Assembly: GCF_963583255.1 (NCBI RefSeq)
Contig: NW_026908883.1
Location: 1,178,001 to 1,242,000 of the forward strand
Direction: 5' to 3'
Origin: Pyrus communis
Lineage: Eukaryota; Streptophyta; Magnoliopsida; Rosales; Rosaceae
Length of the DNA: 64,000 nt
Shown in pieces: positions 22,979 through 34,700 of the stretch. The stretch's first letter is position 1. Every line of letters starts with the position of its first letter. The notes beneath the pieces were generated by a model that searched no databases, had not been told where the DNA came from, and saw only the letters and a list, made by a program, of their open reading frames with translations. A program made the translations under genes and the position numbers.

Positions 22979-23591
22979 GTGAAAGCATGTGAATTAAAGC
23001 TAGGGTGAATGATGATGAATGCATGTGGATTAAAGAGTGAATGGTGGCTGCAATAATGAAATGGAATGCTGGAAAGGGTATGAAATGCACGGCAAAAGCT
23101 TGTTATTGGTGTTGGAATTATTATGCATGGGTTTAAAGATTGTTTTTGGGGAGAGAATGGGAATGCACGGCACACAAGGGTTGTGATGGTGTGAAGTGTG
23201 AATGGCTGAGATGGTTTGATGAATGAATGTGTTTAAATGGTTTAAAATAGGAAAGAAGGCCCTCCCTTGCATGGCAAGGAAGGGAAACATCAAGGGGATA
23301 CACGGTATGGCTTAAGGTTGCAAGTTTTGTGACCTAGAATAGGTAGGAACCTTCTTTGACTAAGATTCCTCATTTGATTAGGAATCCTCTTCAATTTCGT
23401 CCATTCCTTTTGCTCCAAACGTAAGCTATCCATTCCAAGCCCAATTTTGCTCCAAAATGCACCTTTTTGCTTCCTTAGCCATATGAACCTAGAAACACAC
23501 GAAAATGGCATAAACTACTAAAACAACTAGGAATTAACAATATAAATGCACGAAAACAAGCTAAGTAAGTCGCCTAAATATGCTCCTATCA
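22979..23591 (-). repeat. Truncated Athila-like LTR remnant 1
   Basis: On the minus strand it starts TGATAGGAGCATATTTAGGC at 23591 and follows the U3 region of the LTRs of A-D. It breaks off at the copia junction near 22978. Only the U3 side remains, and no TSD can be identified. Confidence 0.8.
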
Positions 23592-24778
23592 ACTAGCAAC
23601 CTCCACTACTTGTGAATATAAGTCAATAACTATTACGTGAAACTCCCTTATACTTTAACATCAAATTCATGTGTCGACCCTCAACCAACATACATAAACA
23701 AGTTTTGATGACTTAGATAAGCAAATCACATTCCAGACTTAAGAAACAATAACTGGATGTAATCAATTCATATAAAACATATAATCATGGCTTCGAATTC
23801 ACCTCTAACTATAAAGAAATTAGTTGCACATGTTCATCATAATTGAAAACCAAATTAATATAAACATCAAACTAAAACTAAGGATAGAAAGAACCCAAAA
23901 ACGCTCCACACTCCAATGGGATGCACGACACTCCCTTGGATGGCAGATTGCACAAGTCTGAAAGTATGAATGAATGAATGAGTGAATGGATGGTTTGAAT
24001 GGTGTGGCATAAGCTTGAATTTATAGGCTAGGTTTTGCACAATTTCTGAAGGAAAATGATTGCACAATCCTAAGGGAAAAAGGTTAAGGTTTGGCAAAAA
24101 CCAAGGGGGGAAGGGATAGGGAATACACGACATAGGATTTGGGGTTTCTAGACAGAATAGGTGCGGCACCTTTTTAGGAGGAAGATAGGGCTTCTAGAAA
24201 GGATGTTTGAGGGCATATTTCTGGAACTAAATGGACAAGGACTCACGACATCGATGTAGAAGAGGGATTACAACTCCTAAACCTCCAAGGAATGGCCTAT
24301 ATACGACACACAAAGGGATTAGGCTTCTAGAATCTAAATTATGTGTTTAAATGTATAACTAATCCCTTCTAAATAGCTAGAATTAAGGCACAAACTGATT
24401 TGGATAAGATAGGATAGGATAATGCTAGATTTAGGAAAGGTTAAGGTTGGTTAGGATAGGATAAGATAAGGTTGGATAATGTTCCTTATTTCTTGCTCTT
24501 TCCTTATCTTCTTTGTATTTGAAATCTTTCTCCAGATTTGTAGGATTTCCTAGCCTCCCTTGACTTCAATTTCGTCCATCCACTTTGCTCCATAGTTAAG
24601 CTATCCAATCCATGCCCAAAACTGCTCTCCAAATGGCTCCAAAATCCACTTTCTTGCTCCTTTTGCCATTAGGACCTAAAAACATACGAAAATAACTTAA
24701 AAGACTATAATAAGTAGTAATTAACTAACTAAATGCAAGGAATCAACATAGCTAAGTAGCATAAATATGCTCCTATCA
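23592..24778 (-). repeat. Truncated Athila-like LTR remnant 2
   Basis: On the minus strand it starts TGATAGGAGCATATTTATGC at 24778. At 23592-23690 it matches the LTR middle (GCAACCTCCACTACTTGTGA), where remnant 1 abuts it. Remnant 1 probably inserted here and a later deletion removed the left halves of both. Confidence 0.75.
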
Positions 24779-24787
24779 ATTCAAACG

Positions 24788-24854
24788 GTGCAACTTCCCA
24801 TGACAAAAAGTTAACTTCTTGTGCAACTTTCCCATGACAAAAAGTTAACTTCTT
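24788..24854. repeat. 33/34-bp tandem repeat
   Basis: Two adjacent units beginning GTGCAACTTCCCATGACAAA (24788-24820) and GTGCAACTTTCCCATGACAA (24821-24854), differing by one T. Confidence 0.9.
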
Positions 24855-24960
24855 GTGCACGTAATAATTCAAAAACAAAACCACCCAATACCATTACAGA
24901 AGTAAATTAAAGATAACCACCCTTCATGCATATGTATTATATGCACAACGCATGCGCACT

Positions 24961-26033
24961 ATATCCACTAAACTTGGCATTCGTGTCATGTTTCTCATGT
25001 TCGTGTCGTTTTCGTATCATACCCGATAGCTTAACGGGTCGTGTCATGTAATACCCATTAAAGTAAACGGGTAATATGACCTGACCTGAAATCAACCCGT
25101 TAATATTATCAGGTAATATGATCCGACCCGTTACCCATTAAGAAAAATATATTTTAAATCAATAAAAATGAAAATGAAAAATATAATTTGACCCAAAAAA
25201 ATGTAAAACATAATGCTAAATTAGTATATACATACTAAATTTCGGAGAGTGATTACATTTTTCACACTTCTACAATAATTATTATTACTTTTGCACTCAA
25301 ACAAAAAGCATTGTTCATGAGATTTGAAGGGTTTTAAAAATCTAAACAACCATGTAACCATCATCTAAGCATTGAGGATGCAATTATGAACGTTTATTAT
25401 GCTTTCACATCTTCCAAACTTATACATTAATGATTATGAATTTTGTTTATTTTGAACTCCCTTAAGAATACTATTCATGAGAGTTTGTATGGTTTTAAAA
25501 ATTCAAACGATCATACACCCATCCTCAAAGCGTAGAGGATGCGACTACGAGCGTTTGCATATTTTTTCATATTTTTCGCACATGTAAATTAATTATTATA
25601 ATTTTTTTTAATGTGTTTGGTATTTTTATCATTAATGTGTTTTATGATTTTTAATCTCAATATTTGCCTATAATATACGATAAAACTAAATAAATAAATA
25701 AATAAAACTTAAATTTTAAAATTTATATAGAATAATAATTAATAAACAATATATACATATTCATTATATCTATTGTATTTTAGAGTAAGATTTTTTTAGT
25801 AGTTTAAAAAATTAAAATCATTAAAATAATGTTTTTTTCTTATCATGTCGAAACAGGTTACTCGTGTGTCAATATCGTGTAAACCTATTAAGGACCCATT
25901 ATTAAAAAGTTATTATCATGTGACCTGATAATAACCCGATTAGTTATCATGTTGACCCGAAAATCGTTATTTTCGTATTGTTTAAGTGTCGTGTTAACGG
26001 GTCGTTTAAGAAATTGTTAGGTCTAATATCCAC
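24961..26033. mobile_element. hAT-like non-autonomous DNA element with 8-bp TSD
   Basis: ATATCCAC at 24961-24968 is repeated exactly at 26026-26033. Between them lies a 1,057-bp AT-rich segment whose ends are imperfect inverted repeats (left TAAACTTGGCATTCG; right end, reversed, TAGACCTAACAATTTC). Sub-terminal GACCCG/CGGGTC and GTGTCGTG motifs occur in both orientations. No ORF is present. An 8-bp duplication is the hAT signature; assignment to hAT is inferred from that alone. Confidence 0.7.
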
Positions 26034-26344
26034 ATACTATGCACACACTAAGCAGAGGGGCGTTGAGGGGGAGTGAAAGATGCAGTCGCACAAGGCCCCA
26101 AATTTGAAGGGGCCTCCAAAATTTTTGCCATCTAATGTTATGTAATCATGTTATATATTTAGAAAATTACTTTTTAGTACTTTAAAATCTCATTGTGCAT
26201 TCCTTATAAGAGTAAATTTTTTTCCTTTCTAAATATAAAAGGGTAATGCTAAAGAGACTAAATTTGTGAACTAAATGATGAGTCACCAATAGAAAATGAT
26301 CACTTTTATCAATGCTTAAGTAATAATCCAATCATCAAATTACA
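26034..26344. other. Short unassigned AT-rich spacer
   Basis: No gene is seen. It includes a GGGTAATGCTAAAGAGACTA stretch (about 26240) of the kind found at MITE ends, but no partner end was found. Confidence 0.5.
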
Positions 26345-28476
26345 TGTGACAGCCCGTCCTAGAAACAGTTTAACGTACGTGTGAAAAGACGAAATTGCCC
26401 CTAGTTTGATTTCTTTACGTTCATTTGTTGTTGTTGAGTTTGGGTGGCATGTTTGGAGCCACACACATCTTCCCACACACCACCACATTTCTCCCTGTTT
26501 CTCTGCACCTGTCCCGAGCCTCATTCCTTTCCTCCTCCTTCGAAAACATACGAACACACACACAAGCACACTAAACCTCCACAGATTGAAGAAACTAAAC
26601 CCATATTCAAACTCGTGAAGCTTGTAGGAGCCTAACTGTACCATTTTCAGGTAAGAATATCAACGTTTTCACGTCGATTCCACAAAGTCCGTTTTGGGGT
26701 ACTATTCATGCAAACGTGATTTCTCACGTTTTAGGAAATTTGACGGTAGCTTGGTGAGGTCCCAATGAGGCTCGGAGTAGTTCGTTTGAAGGAATTGGAC
26801 GTCGGGATCACTGTATTCGAAGTTGGCCAGAGTTGGATTGTGTGGACAGGTGAGATTTTGTGGTTTTTAACCCTTGAAAGTAGTATAATTGTGTTCCTCT
26901 AGTTCTAAGCTTCAGTTTGGTACCAAGTTTGTCAAATTTGGGTGAAAAACGAACGAGATATTGAAGTTTGAAAATTTCTTAGTTTTCCGGCACCGACGAC
27001 GGCGCTAGAGGTTCGCTGGAATATTCCTGACGCCGTTGACGGAATCTGTCAAAACTGACGGAATATTCCCTACGGCGTCAGTTGACGCCGTCAGCGTGCC
27101 AGGCACGTGCCTGCGTATGGCCGGCGCGTGGGGGCGCGTGCGGCGGTGGAAAATTTTTCTAAAAATTTGGGTGTGTTCCTGAGGTTGTGTAGAGCACGTT
27201 GGTGTATTCATTTGTCCAATTTGAGCAATGTATGAGAAGTTATTATGAGAAGTTGGTTATGTGCTTTAAAATTAACGTTTTTGTAGTTGTTTCGCATATA
27301 GGCGATATGTATCCCGAGGACGAGCGTGGTCACTCGAGGCAGGGGGGACGACCCTTCCACATACCAGTGAGTGGGCTTTTGGTTTTCCGTATATACCTAT
27401 ATACTTATATTTTCCCAGAAATAGATTTGAATTGTTATTTCCCATATGCCATGCATTATATTATCGTTGTTTATGCACCATTAGTCGCATTATTAGTTGC
27501 ATACATATACATATGCATATTGGGTGCTGGAGACGTACAGGTAAGTGTCAGGGAATTGTTATTCATGTTTATATTCAGTAGTGGTTTAAGATGCTTAGAG
27601 AGCTCATAACCTGCACCCCCGGTGTTAGTGCTCCCGCCCAGAGTAGGGCACAGCCCTTCACGTGATGTTCACCTCTCGCACCACACACTCAGCTTGGATC
27701 CAAGTTAGGTGCACAGTCCTGTCGTACAGACCACATTAGGTGGTTCCGACTCGTAGGTGACCCGCGATTATTCGCACAACCTTCACGTGATCGTAGCACT
27801 AGAGCGTTTATATGTTTTACTCCCAGGCCTGTCGTACAGACCACTTTAGGTGGTTCCGACTCATGGGCAGGTTTAGTATTGATATTGAGATTTGAGCTCT
27901 ATATGCAGCCGTACAGGTCACGTTAGGTGACTCCGGCTGCCAGACTATATGTTATTGATATGATTTATACCTGAGCACTTGCATTTCATTTTGAGGTTTC
28001 GACATGGCATATTCTTGAGCATGATTGGCATATCTATATACGTACGTGCATATGTTATTTTCTGGGAAGTATACAGGTTTTACGGCGAGGGGTTAGAATG
28101 TATTTTACTAAATGGTTTTCGAAAAGCTTTGTTTTTGCCCACTCACGCTTTTGTTTTTGCGCCCCTCCAGGTTCTAGTTGTCTAGCAGGTTCGGTGGTTT
28201 CCCAGAGGCCTTTCCCAACATTTCTGACAGACGATCATCAGCGTAGGGTCACCTTCGGGTGTACTGTTGTCGTATCATTTTCTTTTGGACTGCTGTAGGC
28301 TTATGCTCTGAGCTTGTGTCTCACTTACGCTAACACTTATTTCTATTACTCTATGTTGCTAGTTTTATTTATTCGTACTATTTGTATTATTATTTTATTA
28401 GCTTCCGCACCGTGCACATGGTTACGTCACCTTCACGTGGCGGCTAGCACGCCCTGATCCCGGTCGGGGTGTGTCA
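26345..28476 (+). repeat. 5' LTR of Tekay/Del element F
   Basis: This 2,132-bp LTR runs from TGTGACAGCCCGTCC to GGGGTGTGTCA. It is followed three bases later by an initiator-Met primer site. The same start recurs at 55457. Within it, a module of about 30 bp containing GTCGTACAGACCAC and TTAGGTGGTTCCGACTC is repeated near 27718 and 27832, with a diverged copy near 27907. ORFs inside the LTR have no recognisable similarity and I do not call them genes. Confidence 0.92.
27715..27940. repeat. Three-copy hairpin-like module inside the F LTR
   Basis: Copies near 27718-27752 and 27832-27866 are almost identical, and a third near 27907-27938 is diverged. Each includes ACCAC, a short TTAG spacer and GTGGT (or a compensating variant), so each could form a short stem. 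Confidence 0.65.
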
Positions 28477-28479
28477 GTT

Positions 28480-28492
28480 TGGTATCAGAGCC
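28480..28492 (+). promoter_or_regulatory. Primer-binding site of F (initiator tRNA-Met)
   Basis: TGGTATCAGAGCC lies three bases after the LTR end. This primer is usual in Tekay/Del chromoviruses. Confidence 0.88.
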
Positions 28493-28528
28493 TAGGTTTG
28501 GCAGTCTTGTGTCTTTGTGAGTATTCTA

Positions 28529-29527
28529 ATGGTTTTGGTGTCTTCTGTCAAAATTATGCCGCCTCGTCGGGAACCACGTCGCTCTGATGAGCCTAGTTTC
28601 CCCGATATTGCTCAGCTGGGGGAAGCTATTGCTACAGCCATTCAGTCGGCGATCTGCCCTCCCTAGAGGACTCATCTGGAGACTATGTACAATCTGAAAT
28701 TGGATAAGTTCGAAGGTAATAAGGGTCATGAAGGCGCAGAGCGATGGTTAGAGCACATTGAGAAGACTTTTCATGTGTTACACAATCAGGGGAACCTTCT
28801 TGTTGAGAGGTAGGTCGAGACGACCTCATGGTTTCTGGGTACGGAGTCTGCAGCCTGGTGGGAGCAGGAACTTCGTCGTTTGACTCCAGCTGAGAGGACT
28901 GATTGAGACGTTTTCAAAGAGTTGTTCAAGAGGAGGTTTGTGCCTCCTGAGTATGTTGATCGTAAGAAGCAGGAGTTCACCGAGCTGAGACAAGGGAAGA
29001 TGACGGCTAATGAGTACTATCGCAGGTTCACTGATCTGTCTCGCTACCATCCAGACGTCGCTGGTAATCCGGCGAAGATGCTTCGTTGTTTCCGCCTAGG
29101 TACTAAGAAGAAGTGGCGTTCGATGGCGACTACTACCCACTGTGATACCTACCAGGATTTCTACGAGATATTGTTGAGGATTGAGGATTCTGAGAACATG
29201 CCGAGCGAGAGTGATGAAGAAGAAAAAGATGGTAATCAGAAGAAAGATGACAAGGGTAAAGGTCAGGCATCGCTCGGGCCTCGTAGGACGCAGAACTTTA
29301 AGAGGGGTGGCTCTAGTTCTAGCTCTTCTAATGGTGGTCTCAGTGACATTGGTCAGGAACGAGGAGGTAGGTTTACTGGTGGCGCTCGAGGCCAGAAACA
29401 GGGTGATGGCGGCAGAGGCAGAGCTCCAGTTTACCACAGATGTAATAACCGGCATTTTAGGGAGTGCAGGCGTGGCAGGAGTGGATGCTTTACGTGTGGG
29501 CAGATGGGACATCGGGCTACGAATTGT
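28529..29527 (+). pseudogene. Tekay/Del gag of element F, broken
   Basis: The frame can start at ATG 28529 or 28556 (MPPRREPRRS). It is interrupted by TAG at 28664, TAG at 28811 and TGA at 28904. The last two replace Trp-type positions, fitting G-to-A change. Downstream it is open through the retroviral gag capsid-like domain (VPPEYVDRKKQEFTELRQGK, YYRRFTDLSRYH) and a basic Gly/Arg/Ser linker. It ends in a complete zinc knuckle, CFTCGQMGHRATNC. The last Cys codon ends at 29527, exactly where the LTR of Athila element D begins. The frame of gag would have led into protease, which is missing from the part of F that resumes at 52312. Confidence 0.9.
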
Positions 29528-31529
29528 TGATAGGAGCATATTTAGGCAACTTAGTTGGCTCGTTTTCGTGCATTTATGTTATTAATTCTTAGTTATTTTA
29601 ATTCTTCAAGCTTCTTTTGTGTGTTTTCAGGATCATAAGACATATTTGACGAAAGGATGCATTGTGGAGCCTTTTGGGGTCTTTTGGAGCACTTTTGGGC
29701 TAAGGATGGATAGCTTATGCTTGGAGCCAAAGTGTTGGACGAAATTGAAGGCCTTGTATGCACTTTAGGACATAAAACAAAGGGCCTAGCCCATTCTCTT
29801 CCCAAAAACCATCCTAACCCATGCATAACCTACCAATTTCAGCCACATGCATCACAAATACACAACCAATGCTGTGGCCTCCCACCTCTATTTTCAGCCA
29901 TCCCACTTCATCATTGCAGCCACCATTCACCCTAGTTGTCACTCACATGTTTTCCTATTCTATAATTCACCCACATGCACTCTTAATCATTCATCCATTT
30001 TCTCGCATCACAAACACACAACCTTTGTCGTGCACTCCCATCCTATTTCCAGCATTCCCCTTCGCATTTTCAGCTTTCCACCAACCAACCTAGTTGTCAT
30101 TCCACATGCATTCCCTCTTTAATCATTCCCTTCTAGCTGTCATTCACATGCTCTCCCATCCATTCTCTCCCTATAAAACCATGCAATGCAGTCATACACA
30201 CCCTTCCCATTCACCACAAAACAATCACACAACACACCAACACAAAACAGCCCATTCTTTGCCGTGCATCCCCTTCCATTTTATGCACCTTTTCTCCTCC
30301 ATTGCAGCCACTCCAACCACTCCCCATCCCTCCAAAATACTACCCTACCATCACACATCCATTCCTCCATACAAATACCACCCCAAAACCTATCCTTAGA
30401 CCTTGTGCCGCAACAAAGAGGAAGAGAAGACGGTCTAAACGTTCATACAATTCAAGTTTGAGTTGTTGGAATGTTTAGGTGTTTCTTTGATTTCAATGTT
30501 TAATTTCAATTCTCTTTGTCTTATACGTATGAGGAACTAAACCCCCTTTAGCTAGGGGGTGATTTGAAACCATGTTTATGCTTGCAATATGAATTGATTA
30601 CCTTTGGTTGGAATTTCATAAGTTGTGGATTCAATTTGTTTAACCGTTTGATTGATAACTTATTTATGTATGTTTATTGAGAGTGCACACTTAATTTTCA
30701 TGCATGAATATGACGCTAGAATATAAGTGAGTTTCACCTAATAGTTATGAACTTATATTCACAAGTAGTGGAGGTTGCTTACAAACAATCGCGTTAAATG
30801 AATTCTTGGCACTAGTTTCATGCTCATCATAGTAACGAAGGCCTCGTCAACACTTATAGCTTTCATGATGCTTAATGATCTTTGATTGTATCTTTATTGT
30901 GCTTTTCACGTAAAGGACTTTTGGAGAATGTTGTGAATTGCGTTGCGCAAACCCATCCAATTCATTAACTTAAGGAGAACTTGATGGTTAATTTAAGCGG
31001 ACCTAATTAACCCGGGGTGTTGAGTTTCATAATTTATTGAAAGACCAACTGAAAATCATCTTGTATGCAAGTGTAACATGTGTGGAGAAGAACCTTCTAG
31101 CTAGCATTCCATCCATATTTTCATCACATTCATATTTACATTTTGCCCTTAATTACAATTTGTGCATTTTAGTTAATTTCATCAAAAACTCAATCCCCCC
31201 ATATTTTGTTGAGTCGTAGTCATTCGTATTTGTTTTATTTTGTGTTTTTAAGCATTTGGAGTTATAACACTTTCAAATTCATCCAAACTAAGTTCTAGTT
31301 TCTGTTTGAGTCAATTCGATTGTTTTAGGCAGTTTTGAGTGTTTCAAAGCTATTTTGAGTCATAGTAGTCTTGTTAAGAGTCTTTAAGTTTAGTTTTTGT
31401 GTTTTTGAGTCAATTCAAAGTAGATTAGCACCCCTAGTTAATCCCCGGTTAGAACGATCCCTACTTACATCATTACTACAATTGTCACAAATAGGGTTTA
31501 ATTTGTGTGTGCGTATAAATCTCGCATCA
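29528..31529 (+). repeat. 5' LTR of Athila element D
   Basis: This 2,002-bp LTR runs from TGATAGGAGCATATTTAGGC to TCTCGCATCA. The TATA box TATAAAA is at 30172-30178. It differs from the LTR at 49195-51197 at many positions (several tens by eye), so it is older than B or C. Confidence 0.93.
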
Positions 31530-31534
31530 AATTT

Positions 31535-31552
31535 TGGCGCCGTTGCCGGGGA
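31535..31552 (+). promoter_or_regulatory. Primer-binding site of D (tRNA-Asp)
   Basis: TGGCGCCGTTGCCGGGGA lies five bases after the LTR, identical to the sites in B, C and E. Confidence 0.92.
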
Positions 31553-31741
31553 TTGGCAAAGTTGCTAATCCCTTGTCTTGAGTCTTGTTTAAATTGTTTA
31601 GTTTTCTGTTTTGTTTTAATTTTTGCACCGCGTGTATGTGTTTTGTTTTTGTGCCGTGTGTGGCAACTTGTTTTCTTACTTGTGCCAAGTCTATTAAGTT
31701 GGTTACTTATCTTGTTTACTCTTGTGTGTAGGTACTAGTTT

Positions 31742-34700
31742 ATGACCCGTAGCTCACAACCTGTTCGTGAGCATATCTCCGACTTTGACGGTGATTTCGA
31801 GAGGACTTTGAGAAGGAACAAGAAATTGCAAGAGTCTAATCCTCCTAGTCCCGAACCTGAAGTAGAAGAGGAAGCCACGGATTGGGTTAAAGAGGAAGTA
31901 CCAACCATGGCAGTGGACAATCGAACCATCAAAGAGCTTTCTGCCTCGGGTTTGGCCAATGCAGCCTCTCTTTGCATCCAATACCCTAATGTAGCCCCTG
32001 AAAAGACCGATGAGTTTGAGTTGAAGTCCAGTTTGCTACATCATATACCCAAGTTCCATGGGTTATCGATGGAGGACCCCAATAAGCATTTAAAGGAGTT
32101 CGAAGTCGTATGCTCAAGTATGACACCGGTGAATGTGGACAGCAACATATTGAAGATGAAGGCTTTTCCTTTTTCTTTGTTGGAGAAGGCTAAGGATTGG
32201 TTGTATGAGTTGGCTCCCGGAACTGTCACATCATGGGAGAGTATGAAGCGAGCCTTCTTGGAGAAGTTCTTTCCGACATCACGAGTCATTCTTCTTTGCA
32301 AGAAGATTAGTGGAATTCAGCAAAGCCAAGGTGAATCTTTTCCAACTTATTATGAACGTTTTAAAACTCTTGTTGCTTCATGTCCATAGCAACAAATGAA
32401 GGAGGAGCTACTTCTTCAATATTTTTACGAAGGTCTTCTACCACTTGAACGGCAAATGTTGGATGCATCCGCGGGAGGAGCTCTAGTGGACAAGACACCT
32501 AGGGATGCCAAAACTCTCATTGCTAATCAAGCACTCAATGCACAACAATATGAAGGTGTTGGGCAGAGAGACACCCCACGGCCACATCATGTAAATGAGG
32601 TAAGTTCTATTTCTGAGTTACAATCCCAAATGGCTAACCTTACATCTATGTTGTCGCAGTTTGTGGAGGGCCCCAAAGCGCAAGGAGCTACAATTTGTGG
32701 TGTATGCTCCATTCAAGGACACCAATCTAATCAATGCCCTCAATTAATTGAGAACGGAGGGTGGGAATCTGCCAATGCCATGGGCTATGGGAATCAAAAC
32801 CAACCGAGGAACGATCCATATTCTAACACATATAATCCAGGTTGGAGAGACCACCCAAATTCCAAATGGAGAGATGCACAACAACCTGCCCAACAAAGTG
32901 GATTCCGACAACCTCCGGGTTTCTTTCCAAGGTCAATGGCACCACAACCACCTCCTCAAGCACAATCATCCCAAACCAACTCAGGTACGTCTATGAATGA
33001 CGATAAAACATATCAGTTACTAACCACAATGGTGCAGGGAATGCAGAACCAAGCAAAGGAGGTTAATGAGCTAAAGAAGCAAATGGGACAAATGGCCGAA
33101 TTTTTGGGACAGTTTCATGAAAATGGTAAGTTACCAAGCACTACGGTGGTCAATCCAAAGGGTGGTTTCGAATCTGCAAAAGCTATCACCCTAAGAAGTG
33201 GAAAAGAAGTGGGAAGCAAAGCACATGAATCTACCGAAAACAAGGAAGATGAGCAATCCTACCCCACGGCAAGTGTAGCACCACCCAAGCCGCAACCATC
33301 TAAGCCTTCCCATCCGTCCATCTCAGGTAATGTTGTCCCAGATGTTGTGATTTCGAACACTAATCTGCCCAATGTTCCTTTCCCTCGCAGATTTGCACAA
33401 TCGAAGAAGGAAGAAAGCGAAAAGGACATTTTGGATACCTTTCGAAAAGTCCAAGTAAACATTCCTTTACTTGATGCCATTAAGCAAGTGCCCAGGTATG
33501 CAAAGTTTTTAAAAGAGTTATGCACAACTAGGAAAAGAATTTCAAACAAAGAAGTTGTGAAAGTAAGTGAAAATGTATCCGCAGTTTTGCAACGAAAGTT
33601 ACCTCCAAAGTGTAAGGATCCAGGGAGCTTTACTATTCCATGCACAATTGGAAACACTAGATTTGAACAATGCATATTAAATTTAGGTGCTTCTATTAAT
33701 GTCATGCCGTATTCCATTTATGCATCTATGAACCTTGGTGAGTTAAAACAAGATGGCGTTATAATTCAATTGGCCGATCATTCTAACGCTTATCCCAAGG
33801 GAGTCCTTGAGGATGTTTTAGTACAGGTCAATCATCTTATCTTTCCAGCAGATTTTTATGTTTTAGAAATGGAGGACTCGAGCCATGCTCCATCATTGCC
33901 AATCTTGCTAGGCCGTCCATTCATGAAAACAGTGAGAACAAAGATAGATGTGTATACGGGAACATTAACCATGGAATTTGATGGGGATATTATTCGTTTT
34001 AATCTTTCTGAAACCATTAAATATCCAATTGAGGACCATTCTTGTTTTGCTATTGACATTGTTGATTCTTTGGCACAGATGCATTTGGATCGAATGAACG
34101 AAGATACACTTGAGGTAACCTTAGTGCACAGCATATGAGCAACAAATGAAGGTGGGGGAATCCTTGCAAGCCACGGCATGGAATCTGACCATATTGCTGT
34201 GCCCCCTTGTAGTGAAGTGCTTGAAATGATCGCGGCCCTTGAGTCATTGCCCTCACACTCTGGTAAGTCTCCACTCTCAATTTTAGATTCGGTTTTGACT
34301 AACAAGTTACTTCCATCAATTGTGCAGCCACCTACACTTGAGTTAAAGCCATTACCTAGTCACTTGAAGTATGTTTTCTTGGGAAAAGATCAGACACTAC
34401 CAGTCATCATTACTAGCTCACTCACGGCCCAAGAAGAAGACAAGTTGATAAGGGTGTTAAAGGAGCACAAATCTGCCATTGGATGGACCTTGGCGGATAT
34501 CAAAGGCATTAGTCCCACCACATGCATACATCGCATCCTTTTGGAGGAGGGAGCCAAGCCATCTCGTGAAGCTCAACGTCGCCTTAATCCACCCATGTTG
34601 GAAGTAGTAAAAAAGGAAATTATAAAATTGCTTGATTGTGGTGTTATATATCCTATTTCTGATAGTCGTTGGGTGTCACCCGTGCAGGTTGTTCCAAAGA

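Noticed and set aside
27199..27609. 136-codon ORF in the Tekay 5' LTR
   Set aside because: It lies wholly within the LTR, the matching part of the 3' LTR is interrupted before it, and it has no known domain.
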